This document shows positions 22,076 to 32,925 of a DNA stretch of 64,000 bases, in pieces (the first letter of the stretch is position 1; each line of letters starts with the position of its first letter). The stretch is from Deinandra increscens subsp. villosa (Eukaryota; Streptophyta; Magnoliopsida; Asterales; Asteraceae), in contig JBCNJP010000023.1 in assembly GCA_039602395.1 (NCBI GenBank), positions 86,373,324-86,437,323 of the forward strand, written 5' to 3'. Under the pieces are notes generated by a model, which saw only the letters and a program-made list of their open reading frames with translations, did no database searches and was not told the DNA's origin. Position numbers and translations under genes: made by a program.

Positions 22076-22930
22076 GTGGTGTAGTCATGACAGCAGAGAC
22101 ATGGCGTGTGAGAGAGTGAATACTAGGTAATTACCACTCTCAACCCATTTTTGTCGGGACTCAGTCTTTTAAACCATGCAACCTAGGATGGGAAACTAAA
22201 CATATATATCTTTTAAGTTTACTGCACTTTCATTGGTGGTCATACGATTAGGTCGAGCCTACCGAGCATATCACCGTGGAGCTTGCCTTTCACTTCCGCC
22301 TTACGCGTGTCAGCCATCTCCAACCCGAACATTCATTTTACTTCCCCTAAACTTCTCAAAAACAAGACACAAACAATTAAACACAAACAATTAAAAATTG
22401 AAAAGCACACTATTTTTGAGGGGTCAACATTTTCATCTTCTTTACATTTCTTCCCCTTGCTTTTTGATTTTTAATGTCACAATTTTGTGAGCATCATCAT
22501 TTTTTTTTTTTAACAAAATAAAACACACAAACACACAAACAAATTAAATGACTTTACACACATCTGGCCAAGCTAACTTTCAAAGTATTGATTTGAAAAT
22601 TTTTAGAAAATAGGGTTTCATGACATGCACACTTCATTGCATTTGAAGTCAACCACTTAATCAATCAATTGAAAATTTTAGGAAATTTGGTTTGACTCAA
22701 AACACCCTTTGCCGCTTCATTCACACAACCAAGTTAAGAACAGTACCTTTCATGCTGATTTTGACATTTTACCTCTCAAAGAGACATACCTTCCATTTTA
22801 TAGATTACTTGACATGACATGAAGATACGTCTCCTAAACTGTGCCTGGAACAATCACTTATCAACAAACAAATTAGTAATAAAAACGTTAGTGATAATCC
22901 TCCTTGATCGTTCCTGCACAGAGTGAGAGA

Positions 22931-24853
22931 TTAGTTAGCTAATAGTACCCAGGCCATTGTTTTTCTGGGTACTCCTGAGGAGTCAGTGAATGATATTTCC
23001 TTTAAAAACATTCCTTTTGAAGCATCAGGAAGTTGGGATGGAACTGCCTTGGTTTTAGGTTTCCAAGTTCCAGCTGATTTAACATTTGTTTTAGTCACTT
23101 TTGGTGCTGTGACTTTAGGTATTTCAACCTTCTTCATTTTAGTTTCATTTTTCAAAACAGTTTTTGTTTTAGTCACCTTTGGAGCTGTGACTTTAGGTAT
23201 TTCAACCTTCTTCGTTTTAGATTCATTTTTTAAAACAGTTTTAGTTACCTTGGGAGGGGTAACTTTGGGTTTTTCAGACTTTGGTTGTTTTGAAAATGGT
23301 TTCATCACCTTTTTCTGAAAATTTTGGTAACCTGGAAAGCTGTTGTTTTGATTTGAAGATTTTCTTTCAGCTTTGGCAGCACCCCAATGTTGATCAGAGG
23401 GTTTAACCTTAGGAGTAACAGTCTTCATTGCCTTAGGTTTCTGTACCATCATCGGCTTAGACTTCACAGACTCCTGAGATGAAACCCTTTGAGTTGTCGG
23501 ATAATAGGGTTCATAGGGGCGATAAAGACAGTTTCTAGCAATATGACCAGCAATGCCATAATTAAAGCAAGTCTGCTTCTTTAGATAGAAGTCAGACGTG
23601 TACCCATTTGTCTTCGGTGGCTGATATGGAGCTGGTTTGCCTTGTGTCTGCTTCTTTGGTTTGACTGCAGCTTCAGATTTGACTTTCTGCTGGTTTGTCG
23701 AAGCCTGTGTCGAACCTGTCTTTACTATCTTTGTGCTTCCTTGATTCTTTGACGTTGAAGCACCATCCTTGCAATTACAACAGCAACTGCATGATCCAAC
23801 TGAAGAAATGGGAGACACAGCCACACTTTTCATCTTATCATTCTTCACCACAGTTGTTGGCTTCACACTCGGATGCTTGATGGTGATCTTTGGCTTCTCA
23901 ACTTTAGCTTCACCGATCACTCCATCAGTTATTCCCTTGAACTTGGAGGAGAAGGATGGTAAGTCATACCCAACATCTGGTTCTTGGTCAAACATAGATC
24001 CAGATGTCATAAAGATCTTTCCCCCAGGCCGTGTCGTCAAGATCACCTTTTCCCTTTTGACTTCGTCAATTACTTTGAAGCATGGGGTTTCAATTTTAGG
24101 GTATGGTTTCAACTCTACCCCAACATCATCAGACTTGGAATTATGACACCTGTTGTATTCTCGGCACTCAGCATCATTGTCTGATATATCTTTTACTCTC
24201 CCTTCACCATAAGTCATATTTGCTTCATTATCAATTTCTTCTTGAGTCAATGGTGTAGTTCCAACCAAGACACTGTCAATAGGAGGAGCAGCTTCTTTAT
24301 AATCAGACTCGGTTCGTTCAACTTGATCCTCACTAAGAAGTATTCCTATAATGTCTCTGGGAACTGGTGGAGGAATGATGCTGTTTGCAGCCAAGGCCTT
24401 ATCAGTCTTTTCTGACCCAAATCCAGGTGTGTGTTTCCCAACTTGACCAGTCACAACAGCATGTGACAATTCCTTTCCAGCATCAAGCATTCTTTTGCTT
24501 CTCATTTGATTCATATCAAGCTTCACTTGCAACTCATTGTTTTTATGCTTAAGGTCATCTATCTGCTTACTAAGCTCAGCTATTTCTAACTTAGCGTTGT
24601 CATACAGATAAGCGTTCTCAGTTGCTAGTTTTTGATATTTCACAATGTCTAGTTTCTGAGCTTTTACCTTCTCTTCATTCTTTTGCCATCTACCCTTGAA
24701 TGAACTTTTTTCACATTTTACCTCAAATAGTTCTGATTTAAAATTTTTACAGATTTGCCTAAGTTCAGGAATTAATCGAGCACAAGTAGGATTGGGGCAT
24801 ATCTCAGCATCTTCGTCCTCAAATATATTCTTTTCTTCAACCACTGAACTCAT
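22931..24853 (-). CDS. gag: Gag-like CCHC protein of the nested retroelement (zinc knuckle altered)
   Basis: Uninterrupted 640-residue frame from ATG 24853. Residues 1-20 carry CPNPTC. About 30-110 is a charged coiled-coil (KAQKLDIVKYQKLATENAYL). A Cys cluster CSCCCNCKDG follows mid-protein, then a zinc knuckle and Lys/Pro-rich repeats (VEIPKVTAPKVTKT twice). The end DSSGVPRKTMAWVLLAN resembles the last residues of long Copia-type gags. The knuckle reads C429-F-N-Y432-G...H437...C442: the second Cys ligand is Tyr. Similar proteins are often annotated in Asteraceae as CCHC(Zn) family; from memory, not searched. No protease or polymerase is fused or adjacent. It probably packages element RNA if expressed. 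Confidence 0.8.
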   Translation of the reverse strand: MSSVVEEKNIFEDEDAEICPNPTCARLIPELRQICKNFKSELFEVKCEKSSFKGRWQKNEEKVKAQKLDIVKYQKLATENAYLYDNAKLEIAELSKQIDDLKHKNNELQVKLDMNQMRSKRMLDAGKELSHAVVTGQVGKHTPGFGSEKTDKALAANSIIPPPVPRDIIGILLSEDQVERTESDYKEAAPPIDSVLVGTTPLTQEEIDNEANMTYGEGRVKDISDNDAECREYNRCHNSKSDDVGVELKPYPKIETPCFKVIDEVKREKVILTTRPGGKIFMTSGSMFDQEPDVGYDLPSFSSKFKGITDGVIGEAKVEKPKITIKHPSVKPTTVVKNDKMKSVAVSPISSVGSCSCCCNCKDGASTSKNQGSTKIVKTGSTQASTNQQKVKSEAAVKPKKQTQGKPAPYQPPKTNGYTSDFYLKKQTCFNYGIAGHIARNCLYRPYEPYYPTTQRVSSQESVKSKPMMVQKPKAMKTVTPKVKPSDQHWGAAKAERKSSNQNNSFPGYQNFQKKVMKPFSKQPKSEKPKVTPPKVTKTVLKNESKTKKVEIPKVTAPKVTKTKTVLKNETKMKKVEIPKVTAPKVTKTNVKSAGTWKPKTKAVPSQLPDASKGMFLKEISFTDSSGVPRKTMAWVLLAN

Positions 24854-26814
24854 TTTCTTTCTTTAGATATGCAGCTTCTGAAAATTTCGAAAAATCGGCA
24901 AAAACGGCAAAATGGCAAAATTACTATTCAAAGAATAGTGTCAGAAACTTAAAACGTGAAAACGGAGGCCTTCGGAGTGGAATTTGGGGGTCCAAACGAG
25001 CTCCCCTGGACATTAGTCCGGGGTAATTCTGGGGCTTGATGTCACGAACGTCGTGTTCAAATTTGAGCTTCTAACTCCAAACGAGTCAAAAGTTACGCCC
25101 GTTTCCGTGAAAGTATGAAATAGTGACTTTTTTGCCGCAAAATAATGAGTTTCCGATCGTAAACGCCCGATTACGATCGAGAACGCCGTTTCCGATCAAC
25201 CCACTAATCGTAAACACTTAACCGCCTTTAAAAAATCGTAAACTCGATTACGATTCAATGATTACGATCACGGAGTCGTAAACACCTGTTCCCGATAAAA
25301 CAAAGTCGTAAACACCCTTTACGATTCTGCAAAGTCGTAAACACAAGTACGACCAACAAGTACAATCGTGAACACCTTTCTCCGGGTCGTAAACAGGCAA
25401 TCTTCAACCAAAACCCAGAACTTTCAGTCGTAAACGCCCAGAACACGAAGAACACAGCAGCAGCAGCGATCGTAAACTCCAAAATCCTTCAAATCTTCAA
25501 CAAAAACTCGAATACAAACCCAGAAAACGCTTGAATCTATATCGTGAGAGCCTCGAATCTAAGATTCTTGGCTCTGATACCAGAGTATGGGATAATAAGT
25601 ATTATCCGAAGGGAACTCGAGGATGATACTTATTATCTAATGGAAAAGACTTCCTCCGTCAGATCTTGACAAATTTTTTTTTTAGAAATCGTAAATAGGT
25701 TCTCCCCAAAGCTTGCTTGATCATAAACATGAGGTGGTATTTATACCACCTCTTACAAGCACATGGGCTAATCATAAACCCAATAAGCCCAATCATAAAC
25801 CCAAGCCCATGCCCAATCTAATAGTAAACTAGCCTAAACATAATAAAACTAGCCTACTAATCTAATTAAACCCTCTAAGCCCAGCCCAACGTATTTAATA
25901 TTACAAGCCTCATAATCTAGCCTCTACAATCTTCCCCTAGGCTTGTGATATTAAATGTCTTCGATCTTTGAAATTCTTCTTCTTGACTGGCTGGCAAAGA
26001 CGTTGATGAAGATTCTTTCCGCAGAAATCTTCAATGGGTTTCATGATGGGCACATGGGACTTCCTCTTGATCAGCATCAGCTCGAACTTCTTGAATTGAA
26101 CAAGCAATGAAATGGAGGACTCTCATTGACTTGCTTCTTTTGAAAGCACTGGTTCTTGCTGAATCTTCGGTAACTGTCTTGAATCTCCAAAACAATTAGA
26201 GGGTTGAAATTTTGAAAACCCCTAACTTTGAAGAATTTGATTGTTGATCTTCAAACTTCATGATCTCTGACTGCTCTCTGTATCATTTTCTTCAACGAGA
26301 CTTGAAGTCTTCAGCTTCCCCTAAACATGTGAACATCTTCTTTGAAGCTCTTTTGAAAAACTTGAAAAGACACCAACAACTTCCCCTGAACACATGCTTA
26401 TTCAGATAGAAGTCTTGTCCGGCTGGTTCTTTAACTTTGAGCAGCAGCGGCATCTTTCTATCATCAACCTGTCTGACACACATTTGAAAAAATATACACC
26501 AACAGACATTTGATGACTGGTCTTTGGGTTAGGAGGTAATTATCATCTGTTCAGTTGATTCAAATTAACATAATTTTAACCAAAAACCCTAATATAGATT
26601 ACGGGTTTTCTATAAAACTTCCCCTGAACCCAAAGACCTCTAAAGACTTCCCCTTAGCTGATTACTTCCCCTCAGCTAAGGACTTCCCCTGAAATAATAC
26701 ATATTATCTTCGAGTTCCCTTCAGATACTATGTATTATGGAAGTCTTTTCATTAGATAATAAGTATCATCCTCGAGTTCCCTTCGGATAATACTTATTAT
26801 CCTCCCTCCTTCCC
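24523..26814. repeat. 2.29 kb direct repeat, copy B
   Basis: Second copy of 18405-20694. On its left it runs into the rest of the full gag; on its right it stops abruptly at 26814 and joins a different leader of the outer LTR. Confidence 0.95.
25585..25926 (-). repeat. Internal chimeric LTR (copy B)
   Basis: Same structure as 19462-19806 and nearly identical. Preceded (minus strand) by purine tract CTAGGGGAAGAT and followed by primer site TGGTATCAGAGCC. With copy A it bounds a complete LTR-gag-LTR unit of about 6.5 kb. Confidence 0.75.
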
Positions 26815-27211
26815 TGTGGATCGTAAACACCTTCAGTCGTAAACACTTAAACCGCCTCAAGGAATCGTAAACCTGATTACGATTGATGATTACGACCACC
26901 GGAGTCGTAAACGCCGTTTCCGATAAAACAAAGTCGTAAACACCTTTTACGATCAGAAAAAGTCGTAAACTCAATTACGACAATCAAGTACAATCGTAAA
27001 CTATTTTCTCCGGGTCGTAAACAGTCAATCTTCAACACAAACCCAGAAAACTCAGTCGTAAACACCAAAACACGAAGAACACAGCAGCAGCGACGATCGT
27101 AAACACCTGAAACACCCTCGAATCTTCAAAAACTTGGACAAAAACCCAGAAATACACTTGAATCTATATCGTGAGAGCTTCGAATCTAAGATTCTTGGCT
27201 CTGATACCAAT

Positions 27212-27639
27212 TGTAGGTCCGGAAATCTCCCAAACACACGATATAATGATCTAACACGAGTGCGGAATCCTCGTGAGAGATTGATTCAAGAAAATAGTAG
27301 ATGAAGAGATTAGATCTTTGAGAAAGATCGAATCTTGAATGGAAATCCGTCTACTATGAAGCTTAGAACACCGATCGGAATCACACACACACACAAGAAA
27401 TCGTAAATAGGTTCTCCCAAAGCTTACTTGATCATAAACATGAGGTGGTATTTATACCACCTCTTACAAGCACATGGGCTAAACATAAACCCAATAAGCC
27501 CAATCATAAACCCAAGCCCATGCCCAATCTAATAGTAAACTAGCCTAAACATAATAAAACTAGCCTACTAATCTAATTAAACCCTCTAAGCCCAGCCCAA
27601 CTTATTTAATATTACAAGCCTCATAATCTATCCTCTACA
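27212..27639 (-). repeat. 5' LTR of nested element
   Basis: 428 bp; differs from 17977-18404 at three positions by eye. Its minus-strand end GGACCTACA is followed by AT and the primer site TGGTATCAGAGCC at 27209-27197. Confidence 0.9.
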
Positions 27640-27647
27640 AGGGGGAG

Positions 27648-27882
27648 TGTTGATTTATAATCATTTAAACCATGTTATAAAAGTTAATGGGTCGGTGTTG
27701 TAAATAGTTAAAGTTAAGGTTTAGTCCATATGTCATTATGTATTTAGTGCAGGGATTGTAAGTGTCAAGTTAGAAAGTTGGTAACCGCTTAGGGATGTAT
27801 AAATGTCGATGGATTTTGATTCCAGAAATTTGATTCTAGAAATTCTATCGATTGACTGTTAAGATCCAGATTAGGGCCAACA
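27648..27882 (+). repeat. 3' LTR of outer Copia-like element
   Basis: 235 bp, TGTTGATT...GGGCCAACA. The preceding GGGGGAG is the remaining half of the purine tract split by the nested insertion. Confidence 0.9.
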
Positions 27883-27887
27883 TTAAA

Positions 27888-29197
27888 GATATGTAGTTTG
27901 GAAAATAGGATTTTGAGAGCACTTGTTTTAATAGATCTTCTTTTTGCAGTTCGTTGAATGTTCATTTACGTTAATGTGACCATGATTCTAACTTCTACAT
28001 TACCTTTCGTCTCTTTGCCTTTAGTTCCAGATTTTAAGAAGTAAGTTTTTGATGAAGAGTTCCCATGGCTTTAATTTTCTATGAAACAGATGATGTAACA
28101 CTCATGTTTTTATAAAGCTGGTCATGAATAAGGTTAAGGGATATATTATAAGGAAGGTTGAGTAAGGTATAAAGTAATCGGGGTTACGAGATGGATCAGG
28201 AATTTGAAAATATATAAATTTCAAAGTAATAGAGAGGATACGACCATATCTAGTGAAGAGGATACACCTGTATCGGGTGAGTCCGATCCGGGTCGAGAGA
28301 CCTGCGAGAAGCGATACGGTCTTGGGTAAGGCTGATACGTCCGTATTGGGTTAGAAGTATAAAAACGTGAAAATGACCATTTTTGGTCATTTGTTCGGTT
28401 TTTTCTCGACCCATCCGCCCAGTTTACTCTCTGTTGAAGCAGAAAAACGAGATTTTTGTGTTGGAAAGCTGAGGGGAGATCAAGATCAAAAGGGGTAAGG
28501 TAATATCATGTGTTATTCATGATTTTGGTGAGTTCACATGATTTAATCATGAGTGTGTTGATGTTGGTCAGATTCAAGAGGTTAATAGATGATCCATCAG
28601 TGCTAGGGAGCTCCAGAGTATCAAGAAATTGAGGTTAGATCTTACATGCATGAAAGTTTGTATGCGATGATCAAGGAATGTTTTGGCTATTTCCAGCAAT
28701 AAGAGAAGGGGGTTTAATGTTTTTATGAAATGGGTAAACTTCATGTAAAGATAATTGGGGGTAAAAATCACTGGGAATGACTAAATCGGTAAGGTAAGAA
28801 AACTGTAATTTCGGTAAATTGTATTCCATTACTTCATTTTTACTAACTATCAAACAACACGAACAATAATTTATTTCATTTTCACATGGTAATAAAAAAT
28901 GACAATGGAATAATAATAATCCATTACTTCTACCATTTCATTTTCTCGTTCATTCATTCCCTCATTCATTTCATTATCATATAACAAACAGAGCCTGAAA
29001 ATATTGAACAATTATGATGGAAATCATAAGGTTGTTTGTAGTGGGGAGGTCGTAGGGTGCAGCAGTGTGACAGGTGGGAGACGCGCAGTAGTGAGGCCTG
29101 CTGAAAAGGGGAAAAATGAGGTGATGATATATTGCTAAGGTGGCGAAAAAAAAAGTGAGAAAAGAAAAGTGTAATGTTACCATTGTATATGTTGTTA
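27888..29197. other. Intergenic DNA with LTR-like and MITE-like fragments
   Basis: 28094-28500 (starting TGTAACACTC, with TATAAAAACG near 28359) has the look of an LTR fragment but no partner. 28800-28995 ends CAAACAGAGCC, resembling a MITE terminus. No gene supported. Confidence 0.35.
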
Positions 29198-29517
29198 GGC
29201 TATTCGTAGTTATAACCCTCATCTTTTGGACATATTGTGACATTTGACAGTCCAGCCATAAAGGGGCTATGAGAAAAAGAGGTGTAGTCATAATCCCCTT
29301 TGCAATCATTACACAATTATATTTTTCAAATGTAAATAAACTAATTAAATAGCAACTTTTAATTAAATAAAAATATATGTTAAAAATAAAGAAAATTACA
29401 TAATTAAAAATAAAGAAAATTTACGTAATTAAAAAAAACTAGAGTTCATATTTGCCTTGATTATAATTGCTATGCTTGTGACACTTCATTAATCGGGAGC
29501 AGTTTTTCAAGTTTTTC

Positions 29518-30570
29518 TTAATAATTCTGCATTTTACGGGTTTTCACAACCTCAATATGTTTTTCCCTCATCAAATATAAGCGGTCAAGTTTGTCGTTAA
29601 TTTTCTTTTGAGCGGTGCTGGAGGAAGGGGTACTGGATGTTGCTCGGCTAGATGATGAAGCGGTCCCGACCGAGCGGTCTTGGAAGCTCCTCTTCAACCG
29701 GCGTAACGTCGTACTCGTCATCGGTGTCGTTTAGGTTAAACGTCTAAGCATTCGAATTTTGAGACTCGGGACCTGCAGAAAACGATGTTTTTAACTTTTT
29801 TATGGGTCGTCTTGTTCTCTTTGTCAGGTCCGGTTACGACCTCCACTTGGGACTACCATGAAGTAGTCTGTCTCCAACACTTCATGTACGGAAAGAGGGC
29901 TCTTTCACTTTGATACTCAAGCAAAGCTTTGTTTTGGACATCCACGTCGCTTTCATGGCTAGCCCAACCACTACGAATCTGCTTAATGTTGGAGAAGAAC
30001 TGACACTTTTTGTTGATGTCGGTCTATTTTCCTGATGTGGAGTCATTTTGTCGTATGGATCCTTCTTCAGCAGTTCGTAGAACAACCGGCGGACATTGTT
30101 CTAAAAATGCGTATTCTCTTGATTGTTTGTTAAAATTAAAAGTTAAAAAACGTATAGTAAACTTGTAAAAGTACTGAAAAATTTGCTAAAATATAATAGT
30201 TAAAAAAATAGTAAACTTTACCAATAACGGGGTCCTTCGACCCTTCGAGCCAAGCTCAAGCTAGCACATACTCTTCATCATCGGTCCATGTTTGAACATG
30301 TTTCTCCTCTCTTGTCGTGTGTTGCTGGCCTTCTTCTTGTAGGATCTTTTTAGGTTTTGACCCCCCCCCCCCCCCGACGCTTCTTGTGTTTCTGGTACCA
30401 CTTCAGGATTCACCAGTTGAGATTGTTGGAATGGTTGAGATTTTTGGAATGGTTGAGATTGTTGTTGAGAAAATGCATTAAACTCATACCCTTGAATGAA
30501 ACCGTACGGTTGTTGTTCGTTGTTGCAGAGTGGCGCTCCCAACCTAGCAATGTAGGCAAACAAGACATCA
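29518..30570 (-). pseudogene. Myb/SANT-like transposon ORF1, decayed (copy 1)
   Basis: Fragments in order on the minus strand: a Gln/Ser-rich N-terminal part (FSQQQSQPFQKSQPFQQSQ, NPEVVPETQEAS), a G15 run (C15 at 30361-30375), a SANT-like start TDDEEYVLA followed by a stop and AWLEGSKDPVIG near 30225-30290, an intron-like gap, then MFYELLKKDPYDK and DRPTSTKS-type pieces, and a C-terminal LYLMREKHIEVVKTRKMQ helix. The order matches the better preserved copy at 44187-45452. Such proteins, often annotated as glutathione S-transferase T3-like or NAM-associated, are ORF1 of PIF/Harbinger transposons. Confidence 0.6.
30361..30375. repeat. C15 homopolymer
   Basis: Fifteen C in a row inside the decayed ORF1; a likely site of frame change or sequencing slippage. 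Confidence 0.9.
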
Positions 30571-30937
30571 TCGGTTAGTGTCAGTGGTGGTTATTCGTTA
30601 TCACCCGTTCGGCATGGAGCTTGAAAACGGGGATTGACTGGACCGCCAAAGGTGACCCGTGAAGAAACATTTTGTAGAGAAAGTTTAAAAGATATAAAAG
30701 AAAGAGTGAAAGTTGTGCGGTATACAATTATATAAATTGTGTTGTATTTATAGGTTAATAAAATTAGAAAAATAATTAAAAGAAAGTTACTGTTGATATG
30801 ATAATGTCGTTCAACGGCTCTTTTTTTTAGAATGGAATTAGAGAGCGTTATTCTTATAAGGCTAGCGCCTCTGGGTGGTATTGCGGGCGCTATGGATCGT
30901 CATGTTTACTAAATCACGTCTGCTACGAAGGGTGTTA

Positions 30938-32925
30938 ATATTTTTTAATTTACAAAAAAAATAAAAAATAGAAGTTTAGCTTCTACATCTAGGCAGTGAT
31001 AACGGTACCTCTGTTCGTCTATAGCTTGTCACCAGTCACGTGATCCATGTAAACTTGACATGAAATAATGCTCAACATACCTGTTGATTGGATTCGGTTG
31101 TCATCACCAACCACCTCCAAAATAAACTTCGTGTTTACATTTTCATCAAAGCGCTCTGTAAGTCTATAACTCGATTTTCCATTGCGTTATTCCACGATAA
31201 CATAAGTAAAAAAGATAGAAAGCGCAACATAAATAAAATGGAAGTATAAAAAGATTACTCAATAACATTAAAATTAAAAGCCTAGTCAAATGTCACACTA
31301 CAAAAAAAAATACCTAAAGGTAACACTATGAAACTAACACAAACAAATAAAACGCTAAACAAAACGATTTAAAATAAATTATATTTTTTAAAAATATAGT
31401 GGAATTATACAAAGAAAAACGTATAAAGTTATCACGACCCGACTATAAACAGTTAATGATGTTATCGATAATTTATTTAAAAGAAATGATATTTTTATTT
31501 AAAAAATTATAATCTAATTGATTCTAGTAAATTAAAAGATTTAATTATTTTATTAAATAATGACAAAATGATAAATAATCCCAACCTTCGTCAATGGCAA
31601 AATGGTAAATAATTCCAACATTGTCTTTTCTATTAAGTTATAGAATTAACAAAATACGTGAATATCAATAGAATATATGTTTAGAAGTATAAGTAAAATG
31701 ACTAAACGGTTTAAAAGGGTTTTTTAAAAACTCATTAGAAATTCCCGGGCAATGTTGATCAATTTTTCCCGAGTTTGACCAAGATTGACCGTTTCCAAGT
31801 TGTTAGCGGTAACTCGTGGCTACTGATAACCAAATTACTAACGATGACACTTTCCACTGAAGGATACCCGCCACACTTTCGATCCAAGCACAAACATTCG
31901 TTAATCGTTATTAGATGCCCGACTTTAATGGGCTAAAAACCAAAGCCCGTGATAAGTGATTAGTCCAAACACCTTCCAACTCCACGTAATAACATTAGCA
32001 TCAATCTCTTCATTATTTTCTATTTTTATCTATAGATAAATACTATCAAATCCTTACCCAGATAATTCAAAGAGAACCAGGAAAGAACGAGTATGCTCTT
32101 CTGCATGAAAACTTATACAAAAAATCGCAAGTAGAATAGACCAAAGGCCATCCTTTTTTAGATCAGAAACCATCGTAACGATTTGTTGGAAGTTGCAAGT
32201 CTTCGTGAAAGAGTATGACAGCTAGCAAAGTGGCAGTTGTTCCATTCAAGCCTTGAGGTTGACTCAAACTTCCTGCTTGTCGTAGGTGCTAACGTGCCGT
32301 GTGGTTAAAGATAGGACCCCAAGCTAGGCCGGCCCCATTAGCCATGTTTTAAAGCCTCGATAGGCTGTGATGTGGCACCTTGATGGCCTGATCTATCTAA
32401 CCATGTTGGCAGTAACATGTTTAATGTCAACAACAATACACTTTTATTGATATACATGAAACGAACAGATCAAAATAGCATCTATAGACCAACAGAACCC
32501 AATCTGTTGTAACATGGATCCGTTTTAACTTTTAACCCGGTCAACTCCCATGGTCCCAACTTGTGTACCAAGCATGAAATATAACCCGTGCCGTTAAATA
32601 TGGCATGAGACTACAGATATAACCTCCATTACTAGAAGGCACGTCTTCATTTAGAAGGCAAAAAGGTACAGAAATAATAAAAAAATGTTCCAAAAAAAAA
32701 CCCAAAAGTTTTAATAATAGTGATCATAGAACAACATACAACAAGGATACCTAAATGGTATTGATTGCCAAGTTATGGCCCTAATCAAATGATTCAGCTT
32801 CAGGTTTTAAAAGAGAACGATTATATACAGCAAACAGATAGAATCATTAATTAAATCACAAATCGGCACGCTGCTAATAAAACCCACACAACAAACGAAC
32901 AAGGACTGTAAAATGGTGATAGAAC
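30938..32925. other. Intergenic region downstream of the MAP kinase gene
   Basis: No gene seen. CACTACAAAAAAAAATACC at about 31296 resembles a CACTA terminus but lacks a partner. 31400-31720 is AT-rich. The part nearest 32925 should include the 3' UTR of the MPK6-like gene. Confidence 0.5.

Larger units (their letters stand above)
19807..22930 (-). other. Non-coding 3' region of the nested element
   Basis: No convincing protein. Features: many CTTCCCCT words (minus AGGGGAAG, purine-tract-like); a local duplication of about 680 bp (20122-20800 against 20803-21480, roughly 90% alike); four 47-bp hairpins; a TTTCTTTTTCAT tract at 22005-22075. In an autonomous Copia element integrase and reverse transcriptase would lie here; neither is present. 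Confidence 0.6.
17977..27639 (-). mobile_element. Nested gag-only retrotransposon with concatemeric interior (minus orientation)
   Basis: LTRs at 17977-18404 and 27212-27639 (428 bp each, three differences by eye) are flanked by the identical 5-bp duplication AGGGG (17972-17976 and 27640-27644). On the minus strand TTGGTATCAGAGCC follows the 27212 LTR, so the 5' LTR is on the right. Order along the minus strand: 5' LTR; primer site; short leader (27195-26815); abrupt join; 3'-type region (26814-25927); chimeric LTR (about 25926-25585); second primer site; leader; full gag (24853-22931); non-coding 3' region; second chimeric LTR (about 19806-19465); third leader; gag N-terminus (18733-18405) joined directly to the 3' LTR. 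No pol exists anywhere in it. Confidence 0.85.
14831..27882 (+). mobile_element. Outer non-autonomous Copia-like retrotransposon (gag-only), hosting a nested element
   Basis: LTRs at 14831-15094 and 27648-27882 are flanked by the 5-bp target duplication TTAAA (14826-14830 and 27883-27887). The primer-binding site TGGTATCAGAGC (15097-15108) lies two bases after the 5' LTR, and the purine tract AAGGGGGAG precedes the 3' LTR. Excluding the inserted element 17977-27644, the interior is only about 2.9 kb: a leader (15109-16079), a gag frame (16080-17162) and a decayed coiled-coil extension to about 17940. There is no protease, integrase or reverse transcriptase. The LTR pair differs by a few substitutions and three indels, so it is older than the element inside it. 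Confidence 0.9.
29198..30934 (-). mobile_element. Decayed PIF/Harbinger-like element, copy 1
   Basis: The left end GGCTATTCGTAGTTATAACC is preceded by TTA (29195-29197). The right end GCTACGAAGGGTG is followed by TTA (30935-30937). TTA is the usual Harbinger target duplication, but the inverted ends match only partly. The interior holds a decayed Myb/SANT-like ORF1 on the minus strand. No DDE transposase is seen. Confidence 0.4.

Noticed and set aside
22986..23318. Plus-strand frame of 110 codons opposite gag
   Set aside because: It is antisense to the Lys/Pro repeats of the minus-strand gag and has no family features.
14831..27882. CRISPR-like interpretation of the repeated hairpins and motif arrays
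   Set aside because: Spacing is irregular, the DNA is plant nuclear, and the repeats lie within retroelements.
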